Of a DNA stretch of 64,000 bases, positions 33,338 to 44,977 are shown piece by piece. The stretch is from Piezodorus guildinii (Eukaryota; Arthropoda; Insecta; Hemiptera; Pentatomidae). Below the pieces are notes generated by a model. The model saw only the letters and a list, made by a program, of their open reading frames with translations. It was not told the DNA's origin and did no database searches. The stretch lies in assembly GCA_023052935.1 (NCBI GenBank), contig CM041292.1:104711906-104775905 (forward strand), written 5' to 3'. Numbering within the stretch: position 1 is the stretch's first letter; the number at the start of each line of letters is the position of its first letter. The translations under genes were made by a program, and so were the position numbers.

Positions 33338-34407
33338 ACCAGGAGCTGCATTTAGCCTTTGTGGATCTTGAACAGGCATACGACAGCGTCCCAAGGAGCA
33401 GAATGTGGACCGCATTGAGAGAGGCGGGCATCGATAGCACCCTAATAGAAGCTGTGAGACACCTATACCGAGATGATATCTACCGAGTGAAGATTAGAAA
33501 GCGGCTATCGGAGCCTTTCTCGGGAACTAAGGGTCTGAAGCAAGGATGCAGCATGGCGCCAACTCTCTTCAAGATTTACCTTCACATGTCTGTAAGGCAA
33601 TGGTTTGACCAGTGTGGAGATGTAGGACCCTTTATCGACGATGAACAGCTGGTCTCCCTTTTCTTTGCTGATGACCAGGTTGTGTTTGCTCGGAGGAAGG
33701 TGTACCTGGAGATGATAATGTGCTCTCTATGGGATTGCTACGAGTCCATGGGACTCAAAATAAACTTCGAAAAGACCGAATACATGGCTATAGGCGCTGA
33801 AAATGACGGTGATCTAAATGTTGACTCGGAGACATGTACAAAGGTGAATGTCTTTAAATATCTAGGATCGTACCTGGACTCCTCTGGGTCATCAGAAACT
33901 GATGTTAGGAAAAAAGCAGAGCAAGCTCGAAAAGCCACACGCATGCTGCATCCGGTTCTGTGGAATAGGACGATTTTAAAGGAAAACAAACGAAGAATCT
34001 TCCACACCATCGTCGAGCCCATCTTAACGTATGCAGCCGAAACATGGACCATGTCATCCATGCTATATTCCAAGCTTCAAGCAGTGGAAATGGACTTTTG
34101 GCGAAGATGTATACGTGTTACAAGAAGGGACAGACTTCGGAATGATATTGTTCGGGAGAGAATGGAGGTTCGCCAGTCTGTTAACAGCAGAATTGGACAG
34201 CGAAGACTAAGGTGGTATGGCCATGTAAGGCGAATGCCTACAGAGCGTTGGCCGAATCGAGTTTTGGACTGGCAACCGCCAGGAAGACGGAGACGAGGAC
34301 GACCCAGAAGTAGATGGATTGGTGGAGTTGAAGAAGAAATGGCAGGCCGAGGTCTTCAGGATGGAGATTGGCTGGACCGCGACCTCTGGTGCTCTGCCCT
34401 GATGTAA
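33280..34407 (+). pseudogene. LINE reverse transcriptase active site and C-terminal part
   Basis: Continues in frame 1 from about 33280 (NDNIFVLRQLIEKSREM). It has the first catalytic Asp in LAFVDLEQAYDSVP (about 33355), LKQGCSMAPTLFKIYL, the active site FFADDQVVFAR (about 33662-33694, FADD), KYLGSYLD, IVEPILTYAAETW (about 34012) and the C-terminal block RRLRWYGHVRRM...GRRRRGRPRSRW (about 34202-34318). It ends normally at TAA 34405-34407. Apart from the 5' truncation and frameshifts the residues look well preserved. Confidence 0.9.
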
Positions 34408-34450
34408 AAGGCAACCCTAGTTGGAACGCCTATAAAAGTAAAAGTAAGTA

Positions 34451-34463
34451 AGGTATAAAAATC
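34451..34463. repeat. Right target-site duplication of the 31.9 kb LINE
   Basis: AGGTATAAAAATC, directly after the 'aaaagtaaaagtaagta' tail. Confidence 0.88.
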
Positions 34464-35985
34464 TTGTGCGCGCAACACACGACTTTCACTTACCTTAGAA
34501 TTTTCAAATACAGTGAGAGGTGTTAAGTAAAAAATCTGGTGCAAGTAACACACAAATTTCACTTACCTCGACTTTCAACATCAATTTAAGAACTATTAAA
34601 TAAACTAAAATTTAAATAACTTTTGCAGACGACATAGCTCTTTTGACATCCCATCGAAACCCAGTTCTGTCATCTTTCATATTGCAAAACCGCCTTGAAG
34701 ATTTATGCAGTTGGGCTAAAAAATGGAAAGTGAAAATGAATCAATCTAAGAGTTTATTTATCGTTTTCACGCTCAATCATGGTGAATGACCAGCAGTCTA
34801 TTTCGAGGATAAACCTATTACGACATCAAAAGTACGATATTTGGAACTGTCCTTAGACAAAAGACTGACATGGAGGAGCCACATTAGACTTCAATGAAAA
34901 CAGCTGAACTAAAGATTTGGGCTATTATTCCATCTACTTGACAAACGCTCTTGAACACCAAAATTACTATTTACAAAGTACTGATCAAACCCTTATGGAC
35001 ATACGGGATAGAGCTATGGGGATTTGCCAAAACCTCTAACATTCAGAGAATTCAGTCTTTCCAATCGAAAATATTACCAAAAAAACGTGGATCTTAAGAT
35101 TTAAGTAATTAACGAATTACTTTACAAGGACTTGGACATACTTACAGTTTCAGACACACCCACAGAATATTATAAAAAAATTTCACGACAGTCTGACTTA
35201 CAACACGAATCCATCGGCCCAAACACTTCAATCCAACACCACTCTGTACAAGCTACCCCGAAGACTTCTGAGGCGGTATACTTGAGAATTCTTTTCGGAA
35301 GTTAACATATTTGCTTATTGCAATTTTTTTTTTTTTTGTAGATAGCAAACAGCAATTTGGAGAAAAGCAATTGTAAATATATAAATTTTAAAAAATAAAA
35401 GTTTATTTACTTTAGTTAGAGACATATGATTTAGATTAAATAATATAACAGTATAAAATTTGGTCTAAAATCTTTAACTTTCCAAACATATATATCATAC
35501 GTCTATATCACCGCTCTTATTACTAAAAATATTTTATTAAAATATTTTTGCATTTTTCTTCTGGATTTGATTATAGAATTCGATCAAGTTGTATATTTAG
35601 CCGTTATTTATCAATGCTAACAAGATGATATAGTTAATTTTTTTAACTCTACAAAATTAAAGGTACTTTAGAGGAAGAAAATTAAATTATCTACATTTAA
35701 GCCCTGTCAGACCATTTTAACCAGAATAAAACCTACATAAAATTAAAGCCCATTAATTTTACTCCCACATACAGTTTTTAATCAAAATCGATAGAGCAGT
35801 TTTTGATAAATCGTAAAAAGGTCCAAAATGCATTGCATAAAGTGGATCTTCTGGTAAGCTGATATATGAATTTTTGGTTTCGTACGATTTTTTTACGACG
35901 GAATGGCATAAGTCCTACTATCTATACAACGGGGGGAGGGCGAGAGGTACGTACGAAAAGGACAGGGAAAAGTAAGTGAAAGTTA
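34464..35985 (+). repeat. Family A repeat with a left inverted end, interrupted by a Jockey relic
   Basis: Starts with a GTGCGCGCAACACACGACTTTCACTTACCT-type end (two partly overlapping versions, 34461-34495 and 34531-34567). It then breaks at 34622 into LINE sequence and resumes about 35440 with 'ctaaaatctttaactttcc'. It continues in register with the 52 kb copy ('aagatgatatagttaat', 'aaggtactttagagg', 'tttaagccctgtcagacc' at 35698, 'aaaatgcattgcataaag', 'cttctggtaagctgat'). It ends near 35960-35985 in 'gtaagtgaaagtt..aacacac', a degraded mirror image of the left end. That makes it an inverted-end element with no coding frame of its own. Confidence 0.75.
34622..35300 (+). pseudogene. Jockey-like LINE reverse transcriptase relic nested in family A
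   Basis: Opens with FADDIALLTSHRNPV (34622-34665), the RT active site. It continues LEDLCSWAKKWKVKMNQSKS (about 34692-34752), then KVRYLELSLDKRLTWRSHIR (about 34830-34890), a GLLFHLLDKR block, an out-of-frame NPYGHTG.SYG block matching 'IRPxWTYGxxLWG', and a diverged C-terminal region to about 35300. Several stops and frameshifts. The order of blocks matches the minus-strand relic at 20975-21725. It lies between two halves of a family A copy, so it probably inserted into that copy, although no target duplication is obvious. Confidence 0.78.
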
Positions 35986-37554
35986 AAACACACTCTAAAA
36001 AATCACGGAAGTAAAAAATTATAAGCTTTACGAATTTAAATGTACCTTATCTAACACGAAAAGCTAATATGACTGATTATAGATAAGTCCAAGCTGTGGT
36101 TTAACTGACAGTAAAGAACGGTCAACGAACTTCAAAAGCAGTCATTTTGAATTTATAACTAAGCGATTTATTTAGTTTTAAAAATAGGATTAATGTATGA
36201 CAAAACATAATCAAACACACAAACCATTAAGTATTATGTAATATAATAGATTTTGCGCTGTTAATATAAATTAATCGGGGCTTAAAAAAATGTTTGATGA
36301 ATCTTACATAAAATTTCTGCCGTTCTAATTACAACGAATAAGTTTCTAAAATAAAGTAGATCAATTAGAATCTGACCATTGTTGTTAAAAACGTTTCCAT
36401 GACATTTCAAGATATAGGCAGCAAAATACATTTCTTATCCTGGACAGATTCCTGAATAATTAAACACCTGATATCAGTTTAATTTCCTATTTTTAGGCAC
36501 AGTGCCTTTAAAGGACCAGCGATACATCAACTAGGTGACAACATCACGCGATGCTAGGAAAATGTCCAAGATTTTGCAAAGGTAACATGTATTTAAACTG
36601 TTTTGGTAAACAAACATTAAACATAAATTATAGTAGTCAACATCTATTAATCATTTCTAAACACATGGCTATTAATCCAGAATTTTAATTGTTAAGATGG
36701 TTATCATTTTTTCAGACCACGAGGAGCGAGCTTTTTGAATTATTTTTGAGGTAGGAACGGGTTTAACTCACCCTGAACCAGAATAATGCCGTTTTTTCTC
36801 TTCAGGCGTATTATTCGTATGAGAAAGATTCTAAAACAAGTAATAATGAATCATCTAGCTTTTTAGGGACTAACGATACATTTTTTTAAAATTTATTTCA
36901 TTGCACCAACAGTATAATAAAAAATACAAGTAAATGTTAACAATTATTATGATTATGGGCTCGATAAAAACGTGTTAGGAAACTATCTAGCAGTGGCACT
37001 TTGTTTATATAAGTCAGTAGGTCCTGCCTCAGAGACTGAAAAAACGATATTCTCATAAGGAATAGATGAAAGGTTAGGAACGAGTGGGTTTTGAATTATT
37101 GAAGATTGAAGATGAAATTATTTCTATTCCAGGCTGAGTCTGCAACTAATGGGATATATATGTCTCTATGGATGGTTTTATTAGTGACAAGTAAGAGGAA
37201 TTTTAGATTTCTAATTTTATATAATAGAATAAGAAGAAACGATTGTTTGCTAGTGGAAATCGATAGTTTAGTCAAGAGAGATTTAAAGGTTAAATATTAA
37301 AACAAAATTAGTTAAAAAGTATACATAAATGATACATGGCAAATTCTTTTAGTATTAAGTTTAATCTAAGAGAATTTGAAAGTTTAAACAACATAATTAT
37401 TACTTGCATAACTAATATCTCCTATTCATAACATCTCATATACATTGCATTAATTAACTTTCTCTAAAGAAATGCACGGCATCATCTGACAATATATAAA
37501 AATAATAATAAAATTCGGTATACCAAAAAAAGGTGATATTGGCTTCAGTAACAA
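35986..37554. other. No gene recognised
   Basis: AT-rich. The plus frame 37106-37300 has no recognised motif. Nothing else supported. Confidence 0.5.
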
Positions 37555-37642
37555 GGTTCAGTACTATTCTAAGCAACGACTGAGCAAGAAGGTAATTAGT
37601 CCTAGATTACACTTAACCGACAATATACCCAAGTTATTGAAA
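37555..37642 (-). repeat. SINE family 2, partial decayed copy
   Basis: 'gaaggtaattagtcctagattacacttaaccgacaat' (two joined phrases) matches the 46.9 kb SINE's 'ggtgattagtcctatatcacgctcagccgcc' region in the same orientation. Only about 80 bases remain, next to the foldback element. Confidence 0.45.
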
Positions 37643-37644
37643 AG

Positions 37645-37905
37645 AATTAGTCAGAGTGGTGGTCAGTATATGAAATAACTAAATAGTTTCAAATATTTAT
37701 CGTCTGCCAAAGTTTCGTCCCCCAATGTGGGCCATTATCAGGGCGCAGTATAGGCGGTTAGAAAATCATTTTCCAAGGTACTTTTTTCCATTCGTCACAA
37801 TACCATTACTTCGTTTGTGAACCATACTGGGGAGAGGACGGAGGGGGAACGAATAGTTGGTAGACAATAAATATTTGTACTCGATTTAATAAGACTCATG
37901 TCATA
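37645..37905. repeat. Foldback (inverted-repeat) element, diverged copy
   Basis: The left part (37645-37770) follows the left arm of the 56.2 kb palindrome: 'attagtcagagtggtggtca', 'aactaaatagtttcaaatatttat', 'ctgccaaagtttcgtccccc', 'ccattatcagggcgca'. The right part (about 37830-37905) follows its right arm: 'aaccatactgggga', 'gttggtagacaataaatatttg'. The arms now differ from each other considerably, so this is an older insertion of the same inverted-repeat family. Confidence 0.7.
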
Positions 37906-38868
37906 CATTGCAGAATATTTTATAAGTAGATATTTGTTATAAACCTAATTCGATGATTTACAGAGATTTGAGGCTTTAGAATTTTAAAACCGAAATCTTA
38001 GATTTTAAAAATTTAAAATTTATTAAAAAAATTCAAGATCATAACACTTTCCTTTAGTATGTATTATTTACCCAGACAACTAGAAATGAAATGCCGACCT
38101 TTAACGTAATACATGATTTACTATTCTAAAACGTAACGATAAGAATGAGAAGTATTGGCTTACATGACCAAAAATTATTCAATCACCACACTTCTTCGCC
38201 TCAACTCCTCGGTTGATTACATTCATTAAATGCTGTTATTAAAATATGTAGAGAGATTAATATCATGTCAGATAGCAATCAAAATATGCGTCATTAACTC
38301 CTCAATGCCTTAACTCCTCACACGAGTTTGAACAGATAGTAGATCAGACGAATAAATCTTAATATTTAATAGGGTTCTGAATTATTTATTACATCTGGTA
38401 CAAAGAAATCGAGAAATGTTATCACAGATTCGAAACGATGTGGGGTTTACGTGTGTTTACAAGTATCCTTAGGAGAGGTAATTCCCAAACTGGTTAGATG
38501 ATTCAAAGGATACGTTTCTTCGAAGGCAGTGCCGTTTCATCCTCTGAGAAAAGGGTTATAAATTAGAGGTCGTGTACGGCACGCACCTCCAAGGTTGAGA
38601 ACTCACCGGATGATACAACTTCAAAGACTTAGGATATTAGTTAAAATCAAATATGATCAAATTAATGAAAATAATGGATTCAATAACTTTTAACCAACTG
38701 TAAAAATATTTGTAAAACATAATCGTAAAAATACCTTAGCCTTAAATTACTTAACTATTTAACCATAAACAAAAAAAATTTTGTATGAGCTAAAATTCTG
38801 GAAATGCTGAATGTAAGTATTTTGTATGTATTATGTATTTTGTGGATGTATTTTGTGAAATATAACCG
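37906..38868. other. No gene recognised
   Basis: AT-rich. A GC-richer stretch near 38490-38620 has no recognised coding frame or repeat. Confidence 0.5.
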
Positions 38869-38945
38869 CGGATATAAATATTCGCCTTAATTATAATACG
38901 GATATAAATATTTGCCTTAATTATAATACGGATATAAATATTTTA
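38869..38945. repeat. Tandem repeat, 30-bp unit, about 2.5 copies
   Basis: Units start at 38869, 38899 and 38929 with CGGATATAAATATT. The first two are full length and differ by one base (TTCGCC versus TTTGCC). The third is cut where the composite repeat begins. Confidence 0.85.
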
Positions 38946-39019
38946 CGAAAAACGCTGCAAATTATTACACAATGATTTATCACTTGTAAATAACTATATT
39001 AGGGTATAACTTTTTATAC

Positions 39020-39100
<81 letters not shown>

Positions 39101-39540
39101 AATAGCTGTTTGGAATTTTATATATGTAGGGAATAGCTGTTTATTGCTGCTAATCTTTTCGATTTTTCTCTATCGTCAATTATAACCGAGTTTTGGTGAA
39201 ATTACATCTACTATAACTTGTGACTCGAATAGATATTGTAGATAAACTTGTTTTTTTTTTTTTTTTCTGATTATCGAGCCTTACTGAATTTAAAACTCAA
39301 AAATAATTTCAATTTTTTTCTTTTTCTCTTTTTTATAATTATTCGCATTTTTTTTATTAAAAAAATACAAATAACCTCTAAATACTCTCTATCTTAGAAA
39401 ATAACCGAGTTACTAGCGTTTATATAGGCAAGATTTCAATTTTTTCCTTCTTTTTTTTATCGCGCTTTACTGATTCTAAGACTCTATACATATTTTTCTC
39501 CATCTTCAAAAATAACTTTTTTGAATAAATTTTTTATTTT
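38946..39540 (+). repeat. Composite interspersed repeat, copy broken by a (TA)n tract
   Basis: Starts 'aaaaacgctgcaaattattacac' (38947, two joined phrases) and 'gtataactttttata'. Then comes a long TA tract (39023-39097) where other copies carry the 'aaacgtaagccctc' block. It resumes with 'tctctatcgtcaattataaccgag' (39165), 'ctatcttagaaaataaccgagtta' (39392) and 'ctccatcttcaaaaataac' (39500). Confidence 0.7.
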
Positions 39541-41559
39541 TAAAAATAACTTTTATTTAGACATAATGAAATTCTTCAAAATATGAGAATTATTAATAAC
39601 GGTATATTCATACAATATTTACAAAAAAATAAAGGTACAGTAAAATTACATGAAAAAATAATAAAAGTGAAAAATAAAAAAGTATACAACTAATAACAAA
39701 ACTAATATATAAATATAATTAATACAAAGTTTATAAATAATTGAAGACCTTAAACAAACTCATACCTATATACAATATTTACAACCTGCCGGAGGAACCC
39801 CGGAATAGCTCTGTAGTTGACATATAAACCATAAATCCGAAAATCTATAATTCAATAAGGCAAGGGAACGTTTTTCGTCTAAAGAGCTCTTACATCTTAT
39901 AATATTCTGACCATTGAGGGGAAAAAAATTCATCCGAAATCCAATAATGATAATTTTTATGATAATATATTTACTGTGATTAAGTGTTTTGAAACAAGAT
40001 ATGACCATCAGAAATAAATTTTTTTATCATGAATAAATTTAGATTCAGAAAAATTGACTAAATATAAGTCAAATTTATGAAGTTAATATTAATCTCTTGT
40101 CATGTATGTCCTTGAAACTTATGAACTACTGTTCAAGTTGTCTATAAGTTTTTATTGGATAGCTCATTAGGGGTGTGTTTAGTTGATGACTAGTTACTAG
40201 TTATACTCATTGGTTTAAAAAAAAAAAATAGAAAAATATATTTAAGTATTTTCACGCATTTTAACATATGGATTATCCTTCAGTCTAAAGTACTGTACCG
40301 TGCCCATCACAGGAATTTGGTTGTTTTAATGAGTCATAATATTTAATGAGGTAGTAAATAAAGTAAGTGAAATAAGTCAAAACATAAAATTTGCAAGGTT
40401 TTAACAGAACAAAGTCTTCTTAAGTTTCTCTCAGTTCTTCAAATGAACGAAACAGTAATAATAATTGCTTTAAAATATATAAGGCTTGAGGTATAGACAG
40501 AGGACAATGACAATTACTTGAAGGTTATCCTTATTCAGAATCGTATCTTTAATATAAGAACATAAAAGGGATGCGTTAAGATACGGAGAATCATTCAAGT
40601 TGTCAATAAGTTGCATACTTTTTAAATGAATCACTTTTCCTTTCAATCCTTTTCGCATTCAATGAATTCCTGAGGGTATATATCACTGATAATGAGTGGC
40701 GCTTAATTATCATAATGAGCAATCTTAGCCTTCATTGAGATAAAATGATTATAGCCCCTGAAGTAAAATGATTAAACTGCTGATATATAGCATGAGGAAG
40801 AAAACACATTAATTTATGCGACTATTTTTCTTCATACTCATACAAACGCTACAGTAGAAGTACATATCAGGACATAAGGAGAAATATTAAAAATCCATAT
40901 CTACCTTTAATCGAACTTTATTATTTTTATAGCAAAAGATCTATCAATAATAACAATATTATGAAATTAAAATAAAATTTTCTTCTAGGATAGCTAATTC
41001 CCTGAGAATAATATAAATGTACATTTTGAAATTTTCCTGCTGGCTATACAGGACGGCCACAGCGCTGGCAATACTATGTACAGACCCTTCGACTGGACTG
41101 AGAAACCATAACTTGACAAACTGACTCAGGAAGCCTAGTGAGCCCCATCACTATACGTGACTCCCATTCGCACCCATATACTGAAAATTTTCGTATCCTC
41201 TGCCCCCTTTTAGAATGCATGTAATCCAGAAAAAGAGATCCCAGATTTCTTCCTCTATTTCCGATTGCCAACCCCAACTCCCATGGGGCTTAGAAACAAA
41301 AAAAAAAATTCCTTCTGTATTGAATAATTGTAATAATATGCACATGATTTTGAGAGGAATAAATTGTAATATTTACTATGAACTTATATACATTATATAC
41401 AAATCCCTACACATACATATATATATTTATATATGCTTGTACAAATACATACTCGTATGTACTCATACTAAAGTAATACTGCTATCTAGAAATATATAAA
41501 ATTAAGCTCACTAGAACATCAAAAAATAAAATTTGAATAAAAGAGCTAAATAGTGAAAC
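39541..41559. other. No gene recognised
   Basis: AT-rich. Frames at 39766-40008 minus and 41074-41345 minus lack recognisable motifs. The latter lies in a GC-richer patch at about 41040-41300. Confidence 0.45.
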
Positions 41560-41569
41560 TTATATAGGC

Positions 41570-41745
41570 AAGATAGATTGATATTGATATTGGATGATTG
41601 ACGCTTGAAGGAAGCTGATGATTGAGATGTGCGAATGGACTTAGGTAAGGGATTCCAAAACGAATATGTGCGAATGAGGGAGGATCTCTTAAAGGAAGCA
41701 GTTCTGTGGAGAGGAAGGAGTAGTAATGAATAGGTTAAGGGCTAG
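41570..41745 (-). pseudogene. CR1/L2-like LINE C-terminal relic
   Basis: On the minus strand, from about 41712 downward, it reads RSSLIRTYSFWNPLPKSIR, then TSQSSASFKRQ. The W-N-x-L-P...I-R......S...F-K arrangement is the usual C-terminal end of CR1/L2-type reverse transcriptases. It matches the plus-strand relic at 57570-57725 in pattern. Only this last exon-sized piece remains. Confidence 0.65.
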
Positions 41746-41793
41746 GATATTGTGTTGAAAAGTTGGGTTAACATATTTATTATGTTTTATATA

Positions 41794-41798
<5 letters not shown>

Positions 41799-41849
<51 letters not shown>
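41799..41849. repeat. (TA)n microsatellite
   Basis: About 50 bases of TA repeats. Confidence 0.95.
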
Positions 41850-41852
<3 letters not shown>

Positions 41853-42866
41853 GTAGATAGATATATGGGTTTTTCGGCCCTCAAGTTTAGGAAAATTGAC
41901 TCATAAGAAGTATTGCCGTCGAAAGTACTTTAGATCTCAGCATACCAAGTAAAGACCTGAGCGCGTTGGATAATCCCGAAGATAAATCTAATGAAACAAT
42001 CCGTTTATATCTTTAGCCTTATCTCAACCCTCTCCTATAATCCACCAAACATTAGGCAGCTATAAACGAAGTGGGTGAAAATGAGAGAGGATATTAGGAG
42101 CTAGCGTGTTTTAATGGGTATTAAATCGCATTGCCAAATAATTCGAAATCGAGCGATAAGGAATCCTGCATTAAATCTACCATTTTTAAAGACTGAAATT
42201 ACAAATGGTTCCTACGCCAATTAATTCAGCAAAATTTTAGTTACGTTTAGTCTTAAAAACATATTGTTACTATAATTAAAATCAGCGACTCCAAAACACT
42301 AATGAACATTTCAAAAAATAAAAGAAAATGATATATTTTAAAATAATCATATTACAACTACTTTTAAAATATTATGAGGAATCTAAGTTAGTTTAAAACG
42401 ATATATGAATCGTGTCACAAGTAGAAGAACATTTAGAATAGCGAACATCTCGCAATCAACAATTAAAAACAAATATGGCAAGAAAATTAGCTGAGTGGCA
42501 ATTCCAGTGGATAATAATAATTAAACATTGAGATAGGACTGCACTAGGCGCATACGTGTAAAAAACGGCGGGACAATGTGTCGGTCCTTGTGCATCACCG
42601 CCCCTCAATGAACCAACACCGAAACACATGTTGCATTACCATCCAGTTTCACACGTGCGTTAAGTTCGGTTCCCATTTAGAGCTGACTCACAAAACATCA
42701 CTAAGAATACCATACTTAAAACACATATATCCATCTGAAGATTGAGCAGAGTTTTAAAGTTATTTTTTTCATGTTTTTTAAATGAAATGTAAAATTTAAT
42801 TCTTTATTTTTGTCAAAGTTAGAAATCAATATTTATAATATTTTAAAGTATTGAAATATACGAAAC
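41850..42866. other. No gene recognised
   Basis: AT-rich with a GC-richer patch at about 42535-42680 that has no recognisable frame or repeat. Confidence 0.45.
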
Positions 42867-43043
42867 CTATAGCAGGACTATTCCGTACAAAGGAGTGGTC
42901 TGAAAGAAGATAACGCCACAAGAAGTAAGGTTGGCATCAAATACGTCTTTTGTTGTTTGATGGCTGAGAAGAGTATCAACATAATTACGGAACCCAAAAT
43001 TAACTTCAACCACCTTGGCCTTGCCAAGATCCTTGCTGTCCAT
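42867..43043 (-). other. Unrecognised coding-like open stretch
   Basis: 58 codons from ATG (43041-43043 on the minus strand) to TAG, less biased in amino-acid content than the surrounding AT-driven frames. It includes a mixed hydrophobic/charged segment (KVVEVNFGFRNYVDTLLSHQ). I recognise no family. It could be an old transposon or pseudogene piece, or chance. Confidence 0.25.
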
Positions 43044-43740
43044 TCAGCACGCAACACTTGTTACCACACTAATACTTTCACCATGTATGCGAATTATACA
43101 AATGACGATGTCTAAGCATCAAGGTATCAAAACTCCTTGATACGAAGTTGTTACGTAATATTTAGTAGATTCTTTCTTTGTCTCCCAAGGAACAACAACC
43201 TAAGAAGAAACGACTTTAAAAGAAACAAAAGCCTCGTTGAAACCTTTTTTGAGTGTTATCCTTGGAATTCCATTTGTCTTTCCCTGGTGAACATATATTG
43301 AATGAAAGAAGTAAGTCTACTACAAACAAAATTCTATGTGTATTGAATTATTAAATAATTAATTTTAGTACACAAAAAAGGTAAAAATAAATGCTAAATC
43401 AAATTTGTAATATAAGCTTAACAGGAAGTGCAAAACATAAGGATAAACCCATTCATTAAATATATTTAGACATTTTTTATAAACACAAAACCATTTTTTT
43501 ATTTAGAATTCATAAGTAAATTATTATGAGTATAATATTATTCATCAAATGCCATAAATATTTAGGATTCTTATTGTATTATTTCAAAAGAATCTACAAC
43601 TATGTAGTACCGCATTATTTTCGAAAGATTTTGATTTCTTGAATAAATACAAAAAAAAAAAAAAAAATGATTTCATAGAAGTTAAATAAAAAAGATAAAT
43701 CCAAAAAAAAAAAAAAGAGAGTAATAATAGGGTAATATAC

Positions 43741-43795
43741 GTTTAAGTTGCTTCCCAGATGTTAAGTTGCTTCACGTTTAAGTTGCTTCACGGAT
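43741..43795. repeat. Short tandem repeat of 'GTTAAGTTGCTTCNC'
   Basis: Three copies of (T)TTAAGTTGCTTC, starting near 43742, 43761 and 43778, at spacings of about 17-19 bases. Non-coding. Confidence 0.75.
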
Positions 43796-44728
43796 AAGAT
43801 CGCATTAAAAAAAAAAAAAGATACGAACGACTTTGAACTGAGTTAGTAAACTTCTTATTACTGTTGCGTTGCATGTAATGTAGCTAAGTAAAATTCTTTA
43901 TGAGTTGAACAATTTAAAATTTACTACAAGAACATTTTACAGTGAATGTTTTGAACAATAAATTACAATTAGTTTAAACATAATCCTAAAGATATATTAA
44001 TTAACATGGATTTGTTACAAAAAGAGTTGAATTTTTGTTTTCGTTTTTATTTTGAAGTGGAATTTTGAGCAGATATACCAGTTAGTTATCTATAGAATGA
44101 AACAGTTTTCGTCCTCGGCAGGATTTGTCAGAATTATTTTTGATCATAAAATTTCGATAATAATCTTTAAGGTAGAGCTATATGGCTCATTAATTAGGAA
44201 AGTGATAAATGTGTCAATACTCATTGACATATGTGTTACAAGCGAGACATTTTATTAATTGAAATAAAATTACAATGTTTTATAGTTTATACAAAGTTTC
44301 ATCATATTTAAACGTGATATTTAACTTGATTCAGAGCTATTTTAAAAGAGTAAATTATGAAATAAAAAAATTCAATCATATAATTGTATTTAATGTAAGT
44401 AAAAACAACATTTACTGATGAATGAAAATAAGCATGCTCACAAGCTTATCCAAAAACTATGAAAAAAATAGATTTTTATTAAGCAGATATATTATGCTTT
44501 AAGACTAAAATTTTAATCTAACATCTAAGCTAAAATATACTAGTGATATAAAAAAAAATTCATACAATTTAACATGGTATTAAATTTGACACAGAGTTAC
44601 ATGATAGGGTTAATTGTAACGTAGGGTTCTAAAATTAAAAAAAAAAAAAAATTCTTATTAAAAAATAGGCGTGTGATTTTTAATTTATTGTGAATATTAA
44701 AAAGAAAACTGCCAACGGTACTGAAGTC
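43796..44728. other. No gene recognised
   Basis: AT-rich. The open frame 44052-44258 plus has no recognised motif. Confidence 0.5.
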
Positions 44729-44977
44729 CTATTTCAAGATAAATTTAAAATTAATTCTTGATATTCCGAAATAGCAAGTATACCTCTGAGTACCCAGAAT
44801 GGCTCCTCCATGTATTCCATCAATGCCAATGTAGAGATGGCTAATCCAGTGGAGTATTTCCGTTGTCGGTACATCTTCAATGCTATGGTTAACAATAGTT
44901 CCAAAGTCTATGTAAACTATATTTAAATGTAGCATGTCGTCTAAGACATCATCATAAAAATGAGATCCACCATCGTA
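44729..44977 (-). other. Unrecognised coding-like fragment
   Basis: On the minus strand the frame is open from about 44977 (YDGGSHFYDDVLDD) through the methionine at 44935 to a stop at 44729, about 82 codons. The central part (LNIVYIDFGTIVNHSIEDVP...WISHLYIGIDGIHGGAILG) is not low-complexity, unlike its neighbours. A GT following 'CAGAG' near 44785 could be a splice donor, so an exon is conceivable. I do not recognise the protein. Stops upstream suggest a relic or an exon boundary. Confidence 0.3.

Larger units (their letters stand above)
31895..34450 (+). mobile_element. 5'-truncated APE-type non-LTR retrotransposon, second LINE family
   Basis: Bounded by an exact 13-bp target duplication, AGGTATAAAAATC, at 31882-31894 and 34451-34463. 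It encodes an endonuclease C-terminal part, a reverse transcriptase and a C-terminal Arg-rich region. The coding part ends at 34405-34407, followed by 43 bases and an AAAGTA-type tail. The 5' end is truncated within the endonuclease. Two frameshifts (about 32715-32720 and 33276-33280) break the frame. The sequence differs clearly from the 2.7 kb LINE (FADD rather than YADD, different tail), so it is a separate family. It inserted next to the inverted end of a family A repeat. Confidence 0.92.

Noticed and set aside
38869..38945. Possible CRISPR-like array
   Set aside because: Units are contiguous 30-bp tandem copies without spacers, in eukaryotic DNA.
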